Of a stretch of DNA of 33,645 nt, positions 8,321 to 16,191 are shown piece by piece. Position numbers and translations under genes: made by a program. This stretch comes from an uncultured Ruaniaceae bacterium (GTDB lineage: Bacteria; Actinomycetota; Actinomycetes; Actinomycetales; Beutenbergiaceae), in assembly GCA_938004115.1 (NCBI GenBank), contig CALKWS010000315.1, positions 1 through 33,645 on the forward strand. The letters are read 5' to 3'. Each line of letters begins with the position of its first letter. Within the stretch, counting starts at the first letter, position 1. The notes under the pieces are model-generated. The model saw only the letters and a program-made list of their open reading frames with translations, did no database searches and was not told the DNA's origin.

Positions 8321-9031
8321 GTGATCGGGGACAGTTGGCGCTGGCACCAGAGCCGGTACGTCGCCGACGACGACGCCCTGGTGGTGGCCATCGCCGCCCG
8401 GGCCGGACACCCCCCGCAGCGGCCCCGTTCCATCACCGCGCTGGGCCGCCCGGAGCGGGTGGCGGATCTGCTCACCGCACACAGCGCCGACCTGCTGAAC
8501 GATGCCCAGCCGCAGAGCGTGTCCACGCCACCTGGGACCTGGGAGAGATTGCCGGCCGCGCTGCGCTCCCGGTGGGATCTGCCCCGCCAGGGACGGTGGG
8601 ACTGGATGTGGACGGAGCAGGACCCGCCTGCGTCGCCCCACGAGCACCGGGTGGTGCAACTGGACCCCTCGGCGCACGGCGCGGCGATCAGTGCGCTGCA
8701 GCGGGTGGCGCTACCGGGTACCCACTTCGGGCCGGAGCGCCCGGGGAGCGTGTGGTTCGGGATCTGGCACGACGAGGACGACCTGGCCGCCGTGGCCGGC
8801 GTCTACGACTGGGTGCGTGCCGCGCACCTGGGCGGTATCGGCACCCACCCCGACCTGCGCGGGTACGGGTTGGGCGGATCGCTGACCGCGGCGATCACCC
8901 GGGCCGGGGTGCAGCGGTTCGGACGGGTGAGCCTCGGGGTGTACGCGGACAACCACAGGGCCAAAGCGCTCTACGCCAGGCTGGGTTTCGTGATCGGCCA
9001 TGAGGTGGACTCCCGCCACCCCGCCGGCTGA
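8321..9031 (+). CDS. GNAT family N-acetyltransferase
   Basis: 236 residues with the GTG at 8321. The C-terminal ~130 residues are a GNAT domain. Motif A reads IGTHPDLRGYGLGGSLTAAI, where RGYGLG is the acetyl-CoA pyrophosphate loop, and motif B ends near VYADNHRAKALYARLGF. The N-terminal ~100 residues (SWRWHQ..., then a Trp-rich stretch) match no fold I recognise and may bind the substrate. The substrate is unknown. There is no Shine-Dalgarno sequence at 8321, and the frame stays open back across the aspS stop with protein-like text (LPPAWAAHPF), so the true start may be upstream at a non-ATG codon, coupled to aspS. Confidence 0.82.
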   Translation: MIGDSWRWHQSRYVADDDALVVAIAARAGHPPQRPRSITALGRPERVADLLTAHSADLLNDAQPQSVSTPPGTWERLPAALRSRWDLPRQGRWDWMWTEQDPPASPHEHRVVQLDPSAHGAAISALQRVALPGTHFGPERPGSVWFGIWHDEDDLAAVAGVYDWVRAAHLGGIGTHPDLRGYGLGGSLTAAITRAGVQRFGRVSLGVYADNHRAKALYARLGFVIGHEVDSRHPAG

Positions 9032-9038
9032 GGCCGGC
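9023..9038 (+). terminator. Hairpin spanning the GNAT stop codon
   Basis: GCCGGC (9023-9028) and GCCGGC (9033-9038), each self-complementary, with loop TGAG that includes the stop codon. It is compact and GC-rich with no T run; it could end the aspS-GNAT transcript. Confidence 0.3.
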
Positions 9039-9131
9039 TGGCATGCCCACGGGCGTCCGGTGCGCGGCGGCAGGGCGGCGATGACGTTGCGGGGGGTGGC
9101 AGCGCACCCGGGAACTGTCGCCGGAGCGACG

Positions 9132-9137
9132 TAGGCT
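9132..9137 (+). promoter_or_regulatory. -10 box for leaderless rarA
   Basis: TAGGCT followed by exactly 6 nt and then the GTG at 9144. The predicted transcript start coincides with the start codon. There is no Shine-Dalgarno sequence. A -35 box is not evident. Confidence 0.6.
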
Positions 9138-9143
9138 GGTCGG

Positions 9144-10550
9144 GTGGACTTGTTCGATTCGGCCCGGACCGATGACTCCGGTATCCCGGCAGTCGATGAA
9201 CGCGCCCCGCTGGCGGTCCGGATGCGCCCGGCGGGGCTGGAGGAGGTGGTGGGTCAGGACCACCTGCTCGCCGCCGGAGCCCCGTTGCACCGCCTGGTCA
9301 GCCCGACCGAACCGGGCGCGCTGCCGCCGTCGTCGGTGATCCTCTGGGGCCCGCCGGGGACCGGGAAGACCACCATCGCCTACCTGGTGGCCCGGGCCGG
9401 CGGACGGCGGTTCGTGGAACTGTCCGCGGTGACCGCCGGGGTCAAGGACGTACGGGCCGTGATCGACGACGCCCGGCGGCACCTGAGCGGCACCACCGAG
9501 ACGGTGCTGTTCGTCGATGAGGTGCACCGATTCTCCAAGACCCAGCAGGACGCGCTGCTGCCGGCCGTGGAGAACCGGTGGGTGACGCTCGTGGCGGCCA
9601 CCACGGAGAACCCGAGCTTCTCGGTGATCTCCCCGCTGCTGTCCCGGTCGCTGCTGCTGACGCTGCACCCGCTCACCGCCGCACACCTGGAGGAGTTGAT
9701 CACCAGGGCGCTCAGCGACGAACGCGGGCTGCGGGGTGAGTTCACCCTGGCCGAGGACGCGCGCGCCCACCTGCTGCGCCTGGCCGGAGCGGACGCACGC
9801 AAAGCGCTGACCATCCTGGAGGCGGCGGCCGGCACCGCGCGCGCCGGTGGCCAGGACCACATCGACCTGAGCGCGGTGGAACGGGCCATCGACGTGGCAG
9901 CGGTGGCCTACGACCGCGCCGGGGACCAGCACTACGACGTGGCCTCGGCGTTCATCAAGTCGATGCGCGGGTCCGACGTGGACGCCGCGCTGCACTACCT
10001 GGCACGGATGGTCCACGCCGGGGAGGACCCCCGGTTCATCGCCCGGCGGATCATCATCGCCGCCAGTGAGGAGGTCGGCATGGCCGACCCCAGCGCGTTG
10101 CAGAGCGCGGTCGCTGCCGCCCAGGCGGTGGCGATGATCGGCATGCCCGAAGCACGGATCGTGCTCGCTCAGGCCGTCGTCCACGTGACCACGGCACCGA
10201 AGTCCAACCGCGCCTACCGCTCCATCGACGCCGCCCTGGCCGATGTGCGCGCCGGACGTGCCGGACCGGTCCCGGTGCACCTTCGCGACACCCACTACGC
10301 CGGGGCCGAAGGGCTGGGGCACGGGGCCGGCTACCGGTACGCCCACGACGAACCACACGCGGTGGCGGCCCAGGACTACCTGCCGCAGGAGCTCCGCGGC
10401 GCGCGGTACTACCACCCCAGCGATCGCGGTTTCGAACGCACGATCACCGAGCGGCTGGCGCGCATCGAGACACTCCTGGGGCGTACTCGCCCATCTCCCT
10501 CCGACCGGGGCACCGCCACCGGGGAGCCCCGCGGGGGTACCAACGACTGA
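9144..10550 (+). CDS. rarA: Replication-associated recombination protein A (MgsA/RarA AAA+ ATPase)
   Basis: 468 residues. AAA+ ATPase acting at stalled replication forks. The N-terminus has the family signature PLAVRMRPAGLEEVVGQDHL. Walker A is GPPGTGKTT (residues 69-77), Walker B is VLFVDEVHRF (121-130), and sensor 1 lies near AATTENPSF. The C-terminal half includes the tetramerisation region characteristic of RarA (SAFIKSMRGSDVDAALHYLA, ARRIIIAASEEVGMADP). Length is normal for actinobacterial members. GTG start supported by homology and by the TAGGCT-N6-GTG arrangement. It is convergent with the MFS gene, with only 12 nt between the two stop codons. Confidence 0.96.
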   Translation: MDLFDSARTDDSGIPAVDERAPLAVRMRPAGLEEVVGQDHLLAAGAPLHRLVSPTEPGALPPSSVILWGPPGTGKTTIAYLVARAGGRRFVELSAVTAGVKDVRAVIDDARRHLSGTTETVLFVDEVHRFSKTQQDALLPAVENRWVTLVAATTENPSFSVISPLLSRSLLLTLHPLTAAHLEELITRALSDERGLRGEFTLAEDARAHLLRLAGADARKALTILEAAAGTARAGGQDHIDLSAVERAIDVAAVAYDRAGDQHYDVASAFIKSMRGSDVDAALHYLARMVHAGEDPRFIARRIIIAASEEVGMADPSALQSAVAAAQAVAMIGMPEARIVLAQAVVHVTTAPKSNRAYRSIDAALADVRAGRAGPVPVHLRDTHYAGAEGLGHGAGYRYAHDEPHAVAAQDYLPQELRGARYYHPSDRGFERTITERLARIETLLGRTRPSPSDRGTATGEPRGGTND

Positions 10551-10566
10551 TCCGGCCCTCGGTCAG
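10547..10566. terminator. Hairpin containing both convergent stop codons
   Basis: CTGA-T-CCG (10547-10554, one bulged T) pairs with CGGTCAG (10560-10566) around a 5-nt loop. The left arm holds the rarA TGA and the right arm holds the complement of the MFS TGA. It could act as a minimal bidirectional terminator. Confidence 0.35.
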
Positions 10567-11750
10567 GTGCCCACTTGCTCATCGGTCGGCGGGATCAGGG
10601 CCGCACCGACGACCCCGATCACCGCTATCCCGGCGAAGACCGGAAGCCGCGTCCCGGTGGCCTCGATCACCACGCCGGCCACCATCGGGCCGATGGCCGA
10701 CCCGATACCCCACACCATCGAGTACAGCCCGAGGAACAGCCCGATCAGCCGCACCTGCACGATCTCGGCACTGACGATGCTCTCCAGGGTGGACGCCGCC
10801 CCGACCGTGGCGCCGGCAAGGACCGCGAAGATCACCGCCACCACCAGGTTGCCCGCAGCCAGGAGCAGCAGCGAGGACAACCCGACCAGTGCCAGGGACG
10901 CCATGAACACGGTGCGCGCACCCAGCCGGCGGATCAGCCACGGCAACGGCAGCCGGCCCAGCAACTGGAACAGCCCGCGCAGCCCGGCCAGCGAGGACGC
11001 CAACCCCAGCCCGAGGCCCGCGGAGACCATCGCGGGGACCTGGTAGAGGAAGAGCACCGAGGACGCCACCCCGCTGCACACCCCCACGTACAGCAACCGC
11101 CGGGTGGCGCGCGCCCGCAGCGCGATCGCCAGCGCCTCCCGCAACCGCCCCGCCTGGCTGCGCTGGGCGGCATCATCCGGGGGCACCACTGCCAGCGCCG
11201 CCGCGAAACTCATCGCCACCACGACCCCGCTGACCACCATCGCCGTGCGCCAGCCCCACCACTGCGCGGCCACGCCCAGCAAGGGCAGGAAGATCGGCGA
11301 GGCGAACGCGCCCCACATCGTGTTGACGGTGATCGCCCGGGTCCGGTCCTGCGGCACCTGCCGGGCGATGGAGGCGTGCACCACGGTGTAGTACCCGGCG
11401 GTGCCCACGAAACACTGGGTCAGCGCCGCGGCCGCCGCGAACAGGAGCGGTCCGGAGGCGCTCACCGTCAGCGCGGTGCCCACCAGCGTGCCGAGGGCGC
11501 ACACGGCGAAGACCCATCGCGGACCCGCGGTGTCGATCACCCGGCCCGCGGCGACCGTGGCGATCCCGACCGCGAACATCCCGGCGCCGTAGGCGGAGGA
11601 CAACAGCGACTCGCTCCACCCGGTGTCGGCCCGGATCGGTTCGAGCAACACCCCGAACCCGTAGAACCACGACCCGAACGCGCAGATCACCACGAGCCCG
11701 AAAACCACGGTGGACCGCAACGGTAATCTGGCTCCGGCCGGCTGGCTCAC
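10563..11750 (-). CDS. Major facilitator superfamily transporter
   Basis: 395 residues from GTG 11750. About 12 hydrophobic segments run through the whole protein, starting at STVVFGLVVICAFGSWFYGF. The loop after helix 2 reads GRVIDTAGPRWVF, the MFS motif A position (G-x-x-x-D-x-x-G-x-R). A central cytoplasmic loop (~residues 190-220, basic) separates the two halves. The arrangement is that of a single-polypeptide proton-coupled MFS carrier, resembling the monocarboxylate/oxalate-formate group in its N-terminal half. The substrate cannot be told. The frame is open up to 11828; 11750 is chosen because GATAGT (11758-11763, minus strand) lies 7 nt ahead, while GTG 11759 is an alternative. No partner genes. 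Confidence 0.85.
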   Translation of the reverse strand: MSQPAGARLPLRSTVVFGLVVICAFGSWFYGFGVLLEPIRADTGWSESLLSSAYGAGMFAVGIATVAAGRVIDTAGPRWVFAVCALGTLVGTALTVSASGPLLFAAAAALTQCFVGTAGYYTVVHASIARQVPQDRTRAITVNTMWGAFASPIFLPLLGVAAQWWGWRTAMVVSGVVVAMSFAAALAVVPPDDAAQRSQAGRLREALAIALRARATRRLLYVGVCSGVASSVLFLYQVPAMVSAGLGLGLASSLAGLRGLFQLLGRLPLPWLIRRLGARTVFMASLALVGLSSLLLLAAGNLVVAVIFAVLAGATVGAASTLESIVSAEIVQVRLIGLFLGLYSMVWGIGSAIGPMVAGVVIEATGTRLPVFAGIAVIGVVGAALIPPTDEQVGT

Positions 11751-11757
11751 GGCACCC

Positions 11758-11763
11758 ACTATC
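11758..11763 (-). promoter_or_regulatory. Candidate -10 box for the MFS gene
   Basis: Minus strand GATAGT, 7 nt before GTG 11750; this would make the MFS transcript leaderless or nearly so. The first base is not the consensus T. Confidence 0.35.
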
Positions 11764-11855
11764 CCACGGGGGCCGGGGCCTGCCGCCGGACCAGAGCAGT
11801 GTGCGCCGGTGATATGGGCCACCGCCACCGACCCCGGGATCCCGCCGTGATGCGG

Positions 11856-11861
11856 TAAGAT
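11856..11861 (+). promoter_or_regulatory. -10 box for rpsD
   Basis: TAAGAT fits TANNNT. Predicted transcript start near 11868, leaving a ~148-nt leader before the rpsD ATG. No clear -35 box. Confidence 0.45.
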
Positions 11862-11869
11862 GGAGCGGT

Positions 11870-11978
11870 TGCCCAGCAGGGCACGCCTGGGGCCTTAGCC
11901 GAAGCGCGGCCGCCAGCAGCCGGTACGGCGGCTGGCACGGCGCTGGAGTTGGCCCCACACCCGCCGCGGGCGGGTGTG
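11870..11978 (+). promoter_or_regulatory. Structured rpsD leader with three hairpins
   Basis: Three hairpins follow each other in the predicted 5' leader. Hairpin 1: TGCCC/GGGCA (11870-11883). Hairpin 2: GCCAGCAGCC/GGCGGCTGGC (11912-11921 with 11927-11936, 9 of 10 pairs). Hairpin 3: CACACCCGCC/GGCGGGTGTG (11956-11965 with 11969-11978, 10 perfect pairs, 3-nt loop), ending 37 nt before the ATG. S4 represses its own synthesis by binding mRNA leaders in several bacteria, so autoregulation is plausible; I cannot match this to a named leader family. Hairpin 3 lacks a T tract, so it is not an obvious terminator. Confidence 0.5.
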
Positions 11979-12015
11979 ACGTTCGTTCGACACGACAGGA
12001 AGACACCCAACACAT

Positions 12016-12642
12016 ATGGCCAGCAAGAACCAAACCCGCCGCCAGGTCCGGCTCTCCCGGGCCCTGGGCATCCCGCTGACGCCCAAGGCGGTCAAGTACT
12101 TCGAGAAGCGGCCCTACCCTCCGGGTGAGCACGGCCGTGCGCGCCGGCGCACCGAGTCCGACTACGCGGTGCGACTGAAGGAGAAGCAGCGGCTGCGTGC
12201 CCAGTACGGTCTGCGGGAGGCGCAGATGCGCCGGGCGTTCGAGGACGCCCGCCGTGAACCGGGCCTGACCGGTGAGTCCCTCGTGGAACTGCTGGAGATG
12301 CGCCTGGACGCCCTGGTGCTGCGGGCCGGGTTCGGCCGGACCATCGCCCAGGCCCGGCAGGCGGTGGTGCACCGCCACATCCTGGTGGACGGCAAGATCG
12401 TGGACCGTCCCTCCTTCCGGGTCAAGCCCGGTCAGGTGGTCCAGGTCAAGCCTCGTAGCCAGACCATGGTGCCCTTCCAGGTCGCGGCCGCGGGTGCGCA
12501 CCGGGACGTGCTGCCCGAGGTGCCGCCGTACCTGGACGTGAACCTGGAGAAGTTGCGGTTCGAACTGGTACGCCGGCCCGCGCGGGCCGAGGTGCCGGTC
12601 ACCGCCGACGTGCAACTGGTGGTCGAGCACTACTCCCGCTGA
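12016..12642 (+). CDS. rpsD: 30S ribosomal protein S4
   Basis: 208 residues, full length. Primary 16S rRNA-binding protein that nucleates assembly of the 30S body. The N-terminal S4 domain lacks the zinc-binding cysteines, so this is the Cys-minus paralogue type. The S4 RNA-binding motif runs around residues 92-155 (MRLDALVLRAGFGRTIAQAR, then VHRHILVDGKIVDRPSFRVK). ATG at 12016; AGGAAG (11997-12002) lies about 13 nt upstream, a little far for a Shine-Dalgarno site. The gene is transcribed alone, outside the alpha operon, with its own leader and a strong terminator. Confidence 0.97.
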   Translation: MASKNQTRRQVRLSRALGIPLTPKAVKYFEKRPYPPGEHGRARRRTESDYAVRLKEKQRLRAQYGLREAQMRRAFEDARREPGLTGESLVELLEMRLDALVLRAGFGRTIAQARQAVVHRHILVDGKIVDRPSFRVKPGQVVQVKPRSQTMVPFQVAAAGAHRDVLPEVPPYLDVNLEKLRFELVRRPARAEVPVTADVQLVVEHYSR

Positions 12643-12660
12643 CCCACCGAGCAGTTGTCC

Positions 12661-12708
12661 CGGCGCCCTGGGCACGGCACCTGGCCGTGCACCGGGGCGC
12701 CGTTGTCT
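12661..12708 (+). terminator. rpsD intrinsic terminator
   Basis: Long two-part hairpin: outer stem CGGCGCCC (12661-12668) with GGGCGCCG (12695-12702), inner stem GCACGGC with GCCGTGC, followed by TTGTCT. It begins 18 nt after the rpsD stop codon. The strongest terminator in the window. Confidence 0.75.
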
Positions 12709-12740
12709 ATCGGCCGTGCATCGGCCGGCCCACGAACCGG

Positions 12741-12746
12741 TAATGT
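12741..12746 (+). promoter_or_regulatory. -10 box for the DUF948-alaS-aroE run
   Basis: TAATGT fits TANNNT, about 40 nt before the GTG at 12786. It lies just after the rpsD terminator and is the only evident promoter ahead of the long plus-strand gene run. Confidence 0.45.
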
Positions 12747-12785
12747 CGTCCCCGTGGTGGCCGAGTACGAACATTGGAGGAAGTC

Positions 12786-13139
12786 GTGTCCGTAGGAGAC
12801 ATCGCCGGCCTGATCGCTGCGGTGGCGTTCGTGGCACTGGTCGGGTTCCTGGCCGTCCCGATCCTCAAACTCGGCCGCGTGCTCGATGAGGCCCGGCACT
12901 CGGTGCACAACATCACCACCCAGACCCTGCCGGTGATCGATGAGACGGCTGAGACCATCCGGTCCACGAACAGTCAGCTGGCCAAGGTCGACACCGTCAC
13001 CACCGCGGCCGCCGAGGTGAGCACGAACGTGTCCGCCCTGACCTCCCTCATCGCCGCCACCGTCGGAGCGCCGCTGGTGAAGGTCGCCGCGTTCTCCCTG
13101 GCCGTCCGGTCGGTGTTCAGCCGGAAGGACAAGCCGTGA
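12786..13139 (+). CDS. DUF948 family membrane protein
   Basis: 117 residues from GTG 12786, chosen because GGAGG (12776-12780) lies 5 nt upstream; a TTG at 12774 is in frame but overlaps that Shine-Dalgarno site. There is one N-terminal membrane helix (~residues 5-27), then an amphipathic region with T/V heptad-like spacing (HNITTQTLPVIDETAETIRS) as in DUF948 proteins. The family is of unknown biochemical role and typically sits next to alaS in actinobacteria. The last two bases of its stop codon overlap the start of the next gene (GTGA), indicating coupling. Confidence 0.85.
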   Translation: MSVGDIAGLIAAVAFVALVGFLAVPILKLGRVLDEARHSVHNITTQTLPVIDETAETIRSTNSQLAKVDTVTTAAAEVSTNVSALTSLIAATVGAPLVKVAAFSLAVRSVFSRKDKP

Positions 13140-13450
13140 AGCGGCTGTTCTGGATCGGCGTCGGCGTGGGTGCCACCGTGGTGGTGCTGCGCAAGGTCCA
13201 GCGGGCCAGCGACCAGCTGGGTCAGGTGGCCCACGCGGTCAGCCCCGCGGGGATTGCCGAGTCCCTGACCGGGATGGCCCAGGCGCTCACCTCTACCGTC
13301 ACGCAGTTGCGCGCCGCGATGGCAGCCAACGAGGCGGCCCTGACCGCGGCGCTGCTGCCCAGCGAGGAGGAACAGGCACGTTCCCGCGCCCGGCGCGCCC
13401 GGCCCGCTGAGCCCAGCGACTGGGACGACAGCGAGGATGCCTTCTTCTGA
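13136..13450 (+). CDS. Small hypothetical protein in the DUF948-alaS cluster
   Basis: 104 residues, GTG start overlapping the DUF948 stop by 4 nt. A short hydrophobic N-terminus (FWIGVGVGATVVVL, ~residues 5-18) could be a membrane anchor. A helical, Ala-rich middle (~25-75) resembles the amphipathic part of the DUF948 neighbour. The tail is charged, with an Arg-rich patch followed by acidic DWDDSEDAFF. I do not recognise a named domain. Position between the DUF948 gene and alaS suggests it works with the DUF948 protein, possibly as a membrane-associated pair. Confidence 0.78.
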   Translation: MKRLFWIGVGVGATVVVLRKVQRASDQLGQVAHAVSPAGIAESLTGMAQALTSTVTQLRAAMAANEAALTAALLPSEEEQARSRARRARPAEPSDWDDSEDAFF

Positions 13451-13479
13451 CCGCTCCACACCACCTTCCTGAAGGACAT

Positions 13480-16191
13480 ATGCGTACCGCCGAGATCCGT
13501 AACCGCTGGCTGGAGTTCTTCCGCGAGCGTGACCACACGATCCTGCCCAGCACGTCGTTGGTCTCACCGGACCCATCGATCCTGTTCACCATCGCCGGGA
13601 TGGTTCCGTTCATCCCCTACATCCTGGGAACCGAGCAGGCCCCCTGGCCGCGGGTGGCCAGCGTGCAGAAGTGCCTGCGCACCAACGACATCGAGAACGT
13701 GGGCCGGACCACCCGGCACGGCACGTTCTTCCAGATGAACGGCAACTTCTCCTTCGGCGACTACCACAAGGAAGGTGCGATCCGGTTCGCCTGGGACCTG
13801 CTCACCACGCCGCAGGCCGGCGGCGGCTACGGCTTCGACGGCGACCGGCTGTGGGTGACGCTCTGGGAAGAGGACGCCGAGTCCTACGACGTCCTCACCC
13901 GCACGATCGGCTTGGATCCCGGCCGCATCGTGCAACTTCCCCGGGCGGAGAGCTTCTGGGACACCGGCCAGCCCGGACCCGCCGGTCCCACCGCGGAGTG
14001 GCACTACGACCGCGGACCGGCCTACGGCCCGGACGCCGCGAGCGGACGCCAGCACATCTGGCCCGAGCACCCGCAGAGCGAGGACCGCTACATCGAGGTG
14101 TGGAACCTGGTCTTCGACGAGTTCATCCGCGGGGAGGGCACCGGTAAGGACTACCCCCTGGTGGGCGAGCTGGAGCAGAAGGCGATCGACACCGGCGCCG
14201 GGCTGGAACGGCTGGCGTACCTGCTGCAGGGCAAGGAGAACATCTACGAGATCGACGAGGTGTTCCCCGTCATCGCGGCGATGGAGGAGATCTCCGGCAA
14301 GCGGTACGGGGCCGACCCCGAGGACGATGTCCGGCTGCGGGTCATCGCCGACCACGTGCGCTCGGCGCTGATGGTGATCGCCGACGGGGTGAACCCCGGA
14401 AACGAGGGCCGCGGGTACGTGCTGCGCCGCCTGATGCGCCGCGCGGTGCGCGCGGTCCGGCTGCTGGGCGTGGACACCCCGGCACTGCCGCTGCTGCTGC
14501 CGGTGAGCCGGGATGCGATGAGCGCCTCCTACCCGGAGGTCGCCGAGGACTTCGACCGCATCTCCCAGGTGGCCTACGCCGAGGAGGAGGCGTTCCGACG
14601 CACGCTGAGCACCGGCACCACGATCCTGGAAGCGGCGGTGGGCCGGGTCCGGCAGACCGCCGGCGACGCCCCGCCGGTGCTGCCCGGGACCGAGGCGTTC
14701 ACCCTGCACGACACCTACGGCTTCCCGATCGACCTGACCCTGGAGATGGCCGCCGAGCACGGGGTGAAGGTCGATGAGGAAGGGTTCGCCGAACTCATGG
14801 CCGAACAGCGCCAGCGCGCCCGCGCCGATGCGCTGGCGAAGAAGGTCGGCACCGTGGACACCGCCACCTACGAGCGGCTGCGTAAGAACCTGCCCGGGCC
14901 GGTGCAGTTCGTCGGCTACACCGACACCACCTCCGAGGCCCGGGTGCTGGGCCTGGTGGTCGACGGCGAGCCGGTCACCTCGGTGCAGGCACCGGCCGAC
15001 GTGGAGGTGGTGCTGGACCGCACTCCGTTCTACGCCGAAGCGGGCGGACAGCAGCCCGATCAGGGCACGATCCGGTTCCGCGGGGGTGGGATCGTGGACG
15101 TGGCGGACGTGCAGAGCCCGATCCGCGGCCTGTCGGTGCACCGCGGGCGGCTCCTGGAGGGCAGTCTGCACCTCGACGAGACCGGAGTGGCCCAGATCGA
15201 CACCGAACGACGGCGGCAGATCGCCCAGGCGCACACCGCCACCCATATGGTGCACAAGGCGCTGCACGAGTTCCTTGGCCCGCAGGCCACCCAGGCGGGC
15301 TCGGAGAACGCACCGTCCCGGATGCGGTTCGACTTCCGGCACGCCACCGCCGTGCCGGCCTCCGTCGTCGGGGAGATCGAGCAGCGCGTGAACGAGCGCC
15401 TGGTGGAGGATCTGGACGTCACCGATGCGGTGATGAGGTACGACGACGCGCTGGCCCAGGGTGCGATCGCGCTGTTCGGGGAGAAGTACGGCGAGCGGGT
15501 CCGGGTGGTGTCCATCGACGGGGACTGGTCCAAGGAACTGTGCGGTGGGACGCACGTGAGCCGGTCCGGGGAACTGGGCCAGGTGACGCTCTTGGGGGAG
15601 TCCTCGATCGGTTCGGGCATCCGCCGCATCGACGCCCTCGTCGGACACGGTGCCTACGCCCAGGGTGCCAAGGAACGTGCGGTGCTGGGGCAATTGACCC
15701 AACTGGTCGGTGCCCGGCCGGAGGAGCTGCCCGAGCGGATCTCCGCGTTGCTCACCCGGGTGAAGGACAGCGAACGGGAACTGGAGCGGATCCGCGGCGC
15801 CCAACTACTGGACCGCGGCGGTGAACTGGCCGCCGCCGCCCGCCAGGTGGGACCGGTTCGCCTGGTCACCGCCGACGTCGGGTCCCTGCCCGCCGCCGAC
15901 GCCTTACGCACGCTGGTGCTCAACGTACGTGACCGGCTCGGCCAGGAACAGCCCGCCGTCGTGGCCCTCGCGGCGGTGAGCAAGGACCGGCCGGTGATCG
16001 TGGTGGCCACCAACCAGGCCGCCCGGGACCAGGGCATCCGCGCCGGTGCCCTGGTTCGCACCGCCGCCGGCGTCCTCGGCGGGGGCGGCGGCGGCAAGGA
16101 CGACATCGCCCAGGGCGGGGGCACCGACACCGGTGCCATCGACGCCGCCCTGGACGCCCTGACCCGGGACGTGAGTGGCGCCCATGCCTGA
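13480..16191 (+). CDS. alaS: Alanyl-tRNA synthetase
   Basis: 903 residues, class II, charges tRNA-Ala and edits mischarged Ser/Gly. Catalytic core ~1-260 (motif 2 around GRTTRHGTFFQMNGNFSFGD), tRNA-recognition domain to ~460, editing domain ~560-720 with zinc ligands HTATH (His585, His589) and CGGTH (Cys688, His692). A C-terminal oligomerisation/C-Ala region ends with the Gly-rich GGGGGGKDD motif. GAAGGA (13471-13476) is close to the ATG at 13480. Length is typical. Its 3' end overlaps the ruvX start. Confidence 0.98.
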   Translation: MRTAEIRNRWLEFFRERDHTILPSTSLVSPDPSILFTIAGMVPFIPYILGTEQAPWPRVASVQKCLRTNDIENVGRTTRHGTFFQMNGNFSFGDYHKEGAIRFAWDLLTTPQAGGGYGFDGDRLWVTLWEEDAESYDVLTRTIGLDPGRIVQLPRAESFWDTGQPGPAGPTAEWHYDRGPAYGPDAASGRQHIWPEHPQSEDRYIEVWNLVFDEFIRGEGTGKDYPLVGELEQKAIDTGAGLERLAYLLQGKENIYEIDEVFPVIAAMEEISGKRYGADPEDDVRLRVIADHVRSALMVIADGVNPGNEGRGYVLRRLMRRAVRAVRLLGVDTPALPLLLPVSRDAMSASYPEVAEDFDRISQVAYAEEEAFRRTLSTGTTILEAAVGRVRQTAGDAPPVLPGTEAFTLHDTYGFPIDLTLEMAAEHGVKVDEEGFAELMAEQRQRARADALAKKVGTVDTATYERLRKNLPGPVQFVGYTDTTSEARVLGLVVDGEPVTSVQAPADVEVVLDRTPFYAEAGGQQPDQGTIRFRGGGIVDVADVQSPIRGLSVHRGRLLEGSLHLDETGVAQIDTERRRQIAQAHTATHMVHKALHEFLGPQATQAGSENAPSRMRFDFRHATAVPASVVGEIEQRVNERLVEDLDVTDAVMRYDDALAQGAIALFGEKYGERVRVVSIDGDWSKELCGGTHVSRSGELGQVTLLGESSIGSGIRRIDALVGHGAYAQGAKERAVLGQLTQLVGARPEELPERISALLTRVKDSERELERIRGAQLLDRGGELAAAARQVGPVRLVTADVGSLPAADALRTLVLNVRDRLGQEQPAVVALAAVSKDRPVIVVATNQAARDQGIRAGALVRTAAGVLGGGGGGKDDIAQGGGTDTGAIDAALDALTRDVSGAHA

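Noticed and set aside
8895..10415. 506-codon minus-strand ORF opposite rarA
   Set aside because: Antisense shadow of a gene with full AAA+ motifs.
13564..15804. Long minus-strand ORF (746 codons) opposite alaS
   Set aside because: It mirrors alaS, whose motifs are complete. Its translated text is rich in His, Gly, Arg and Pro with no domain, as expected of antisense frames in high-GC DNA.
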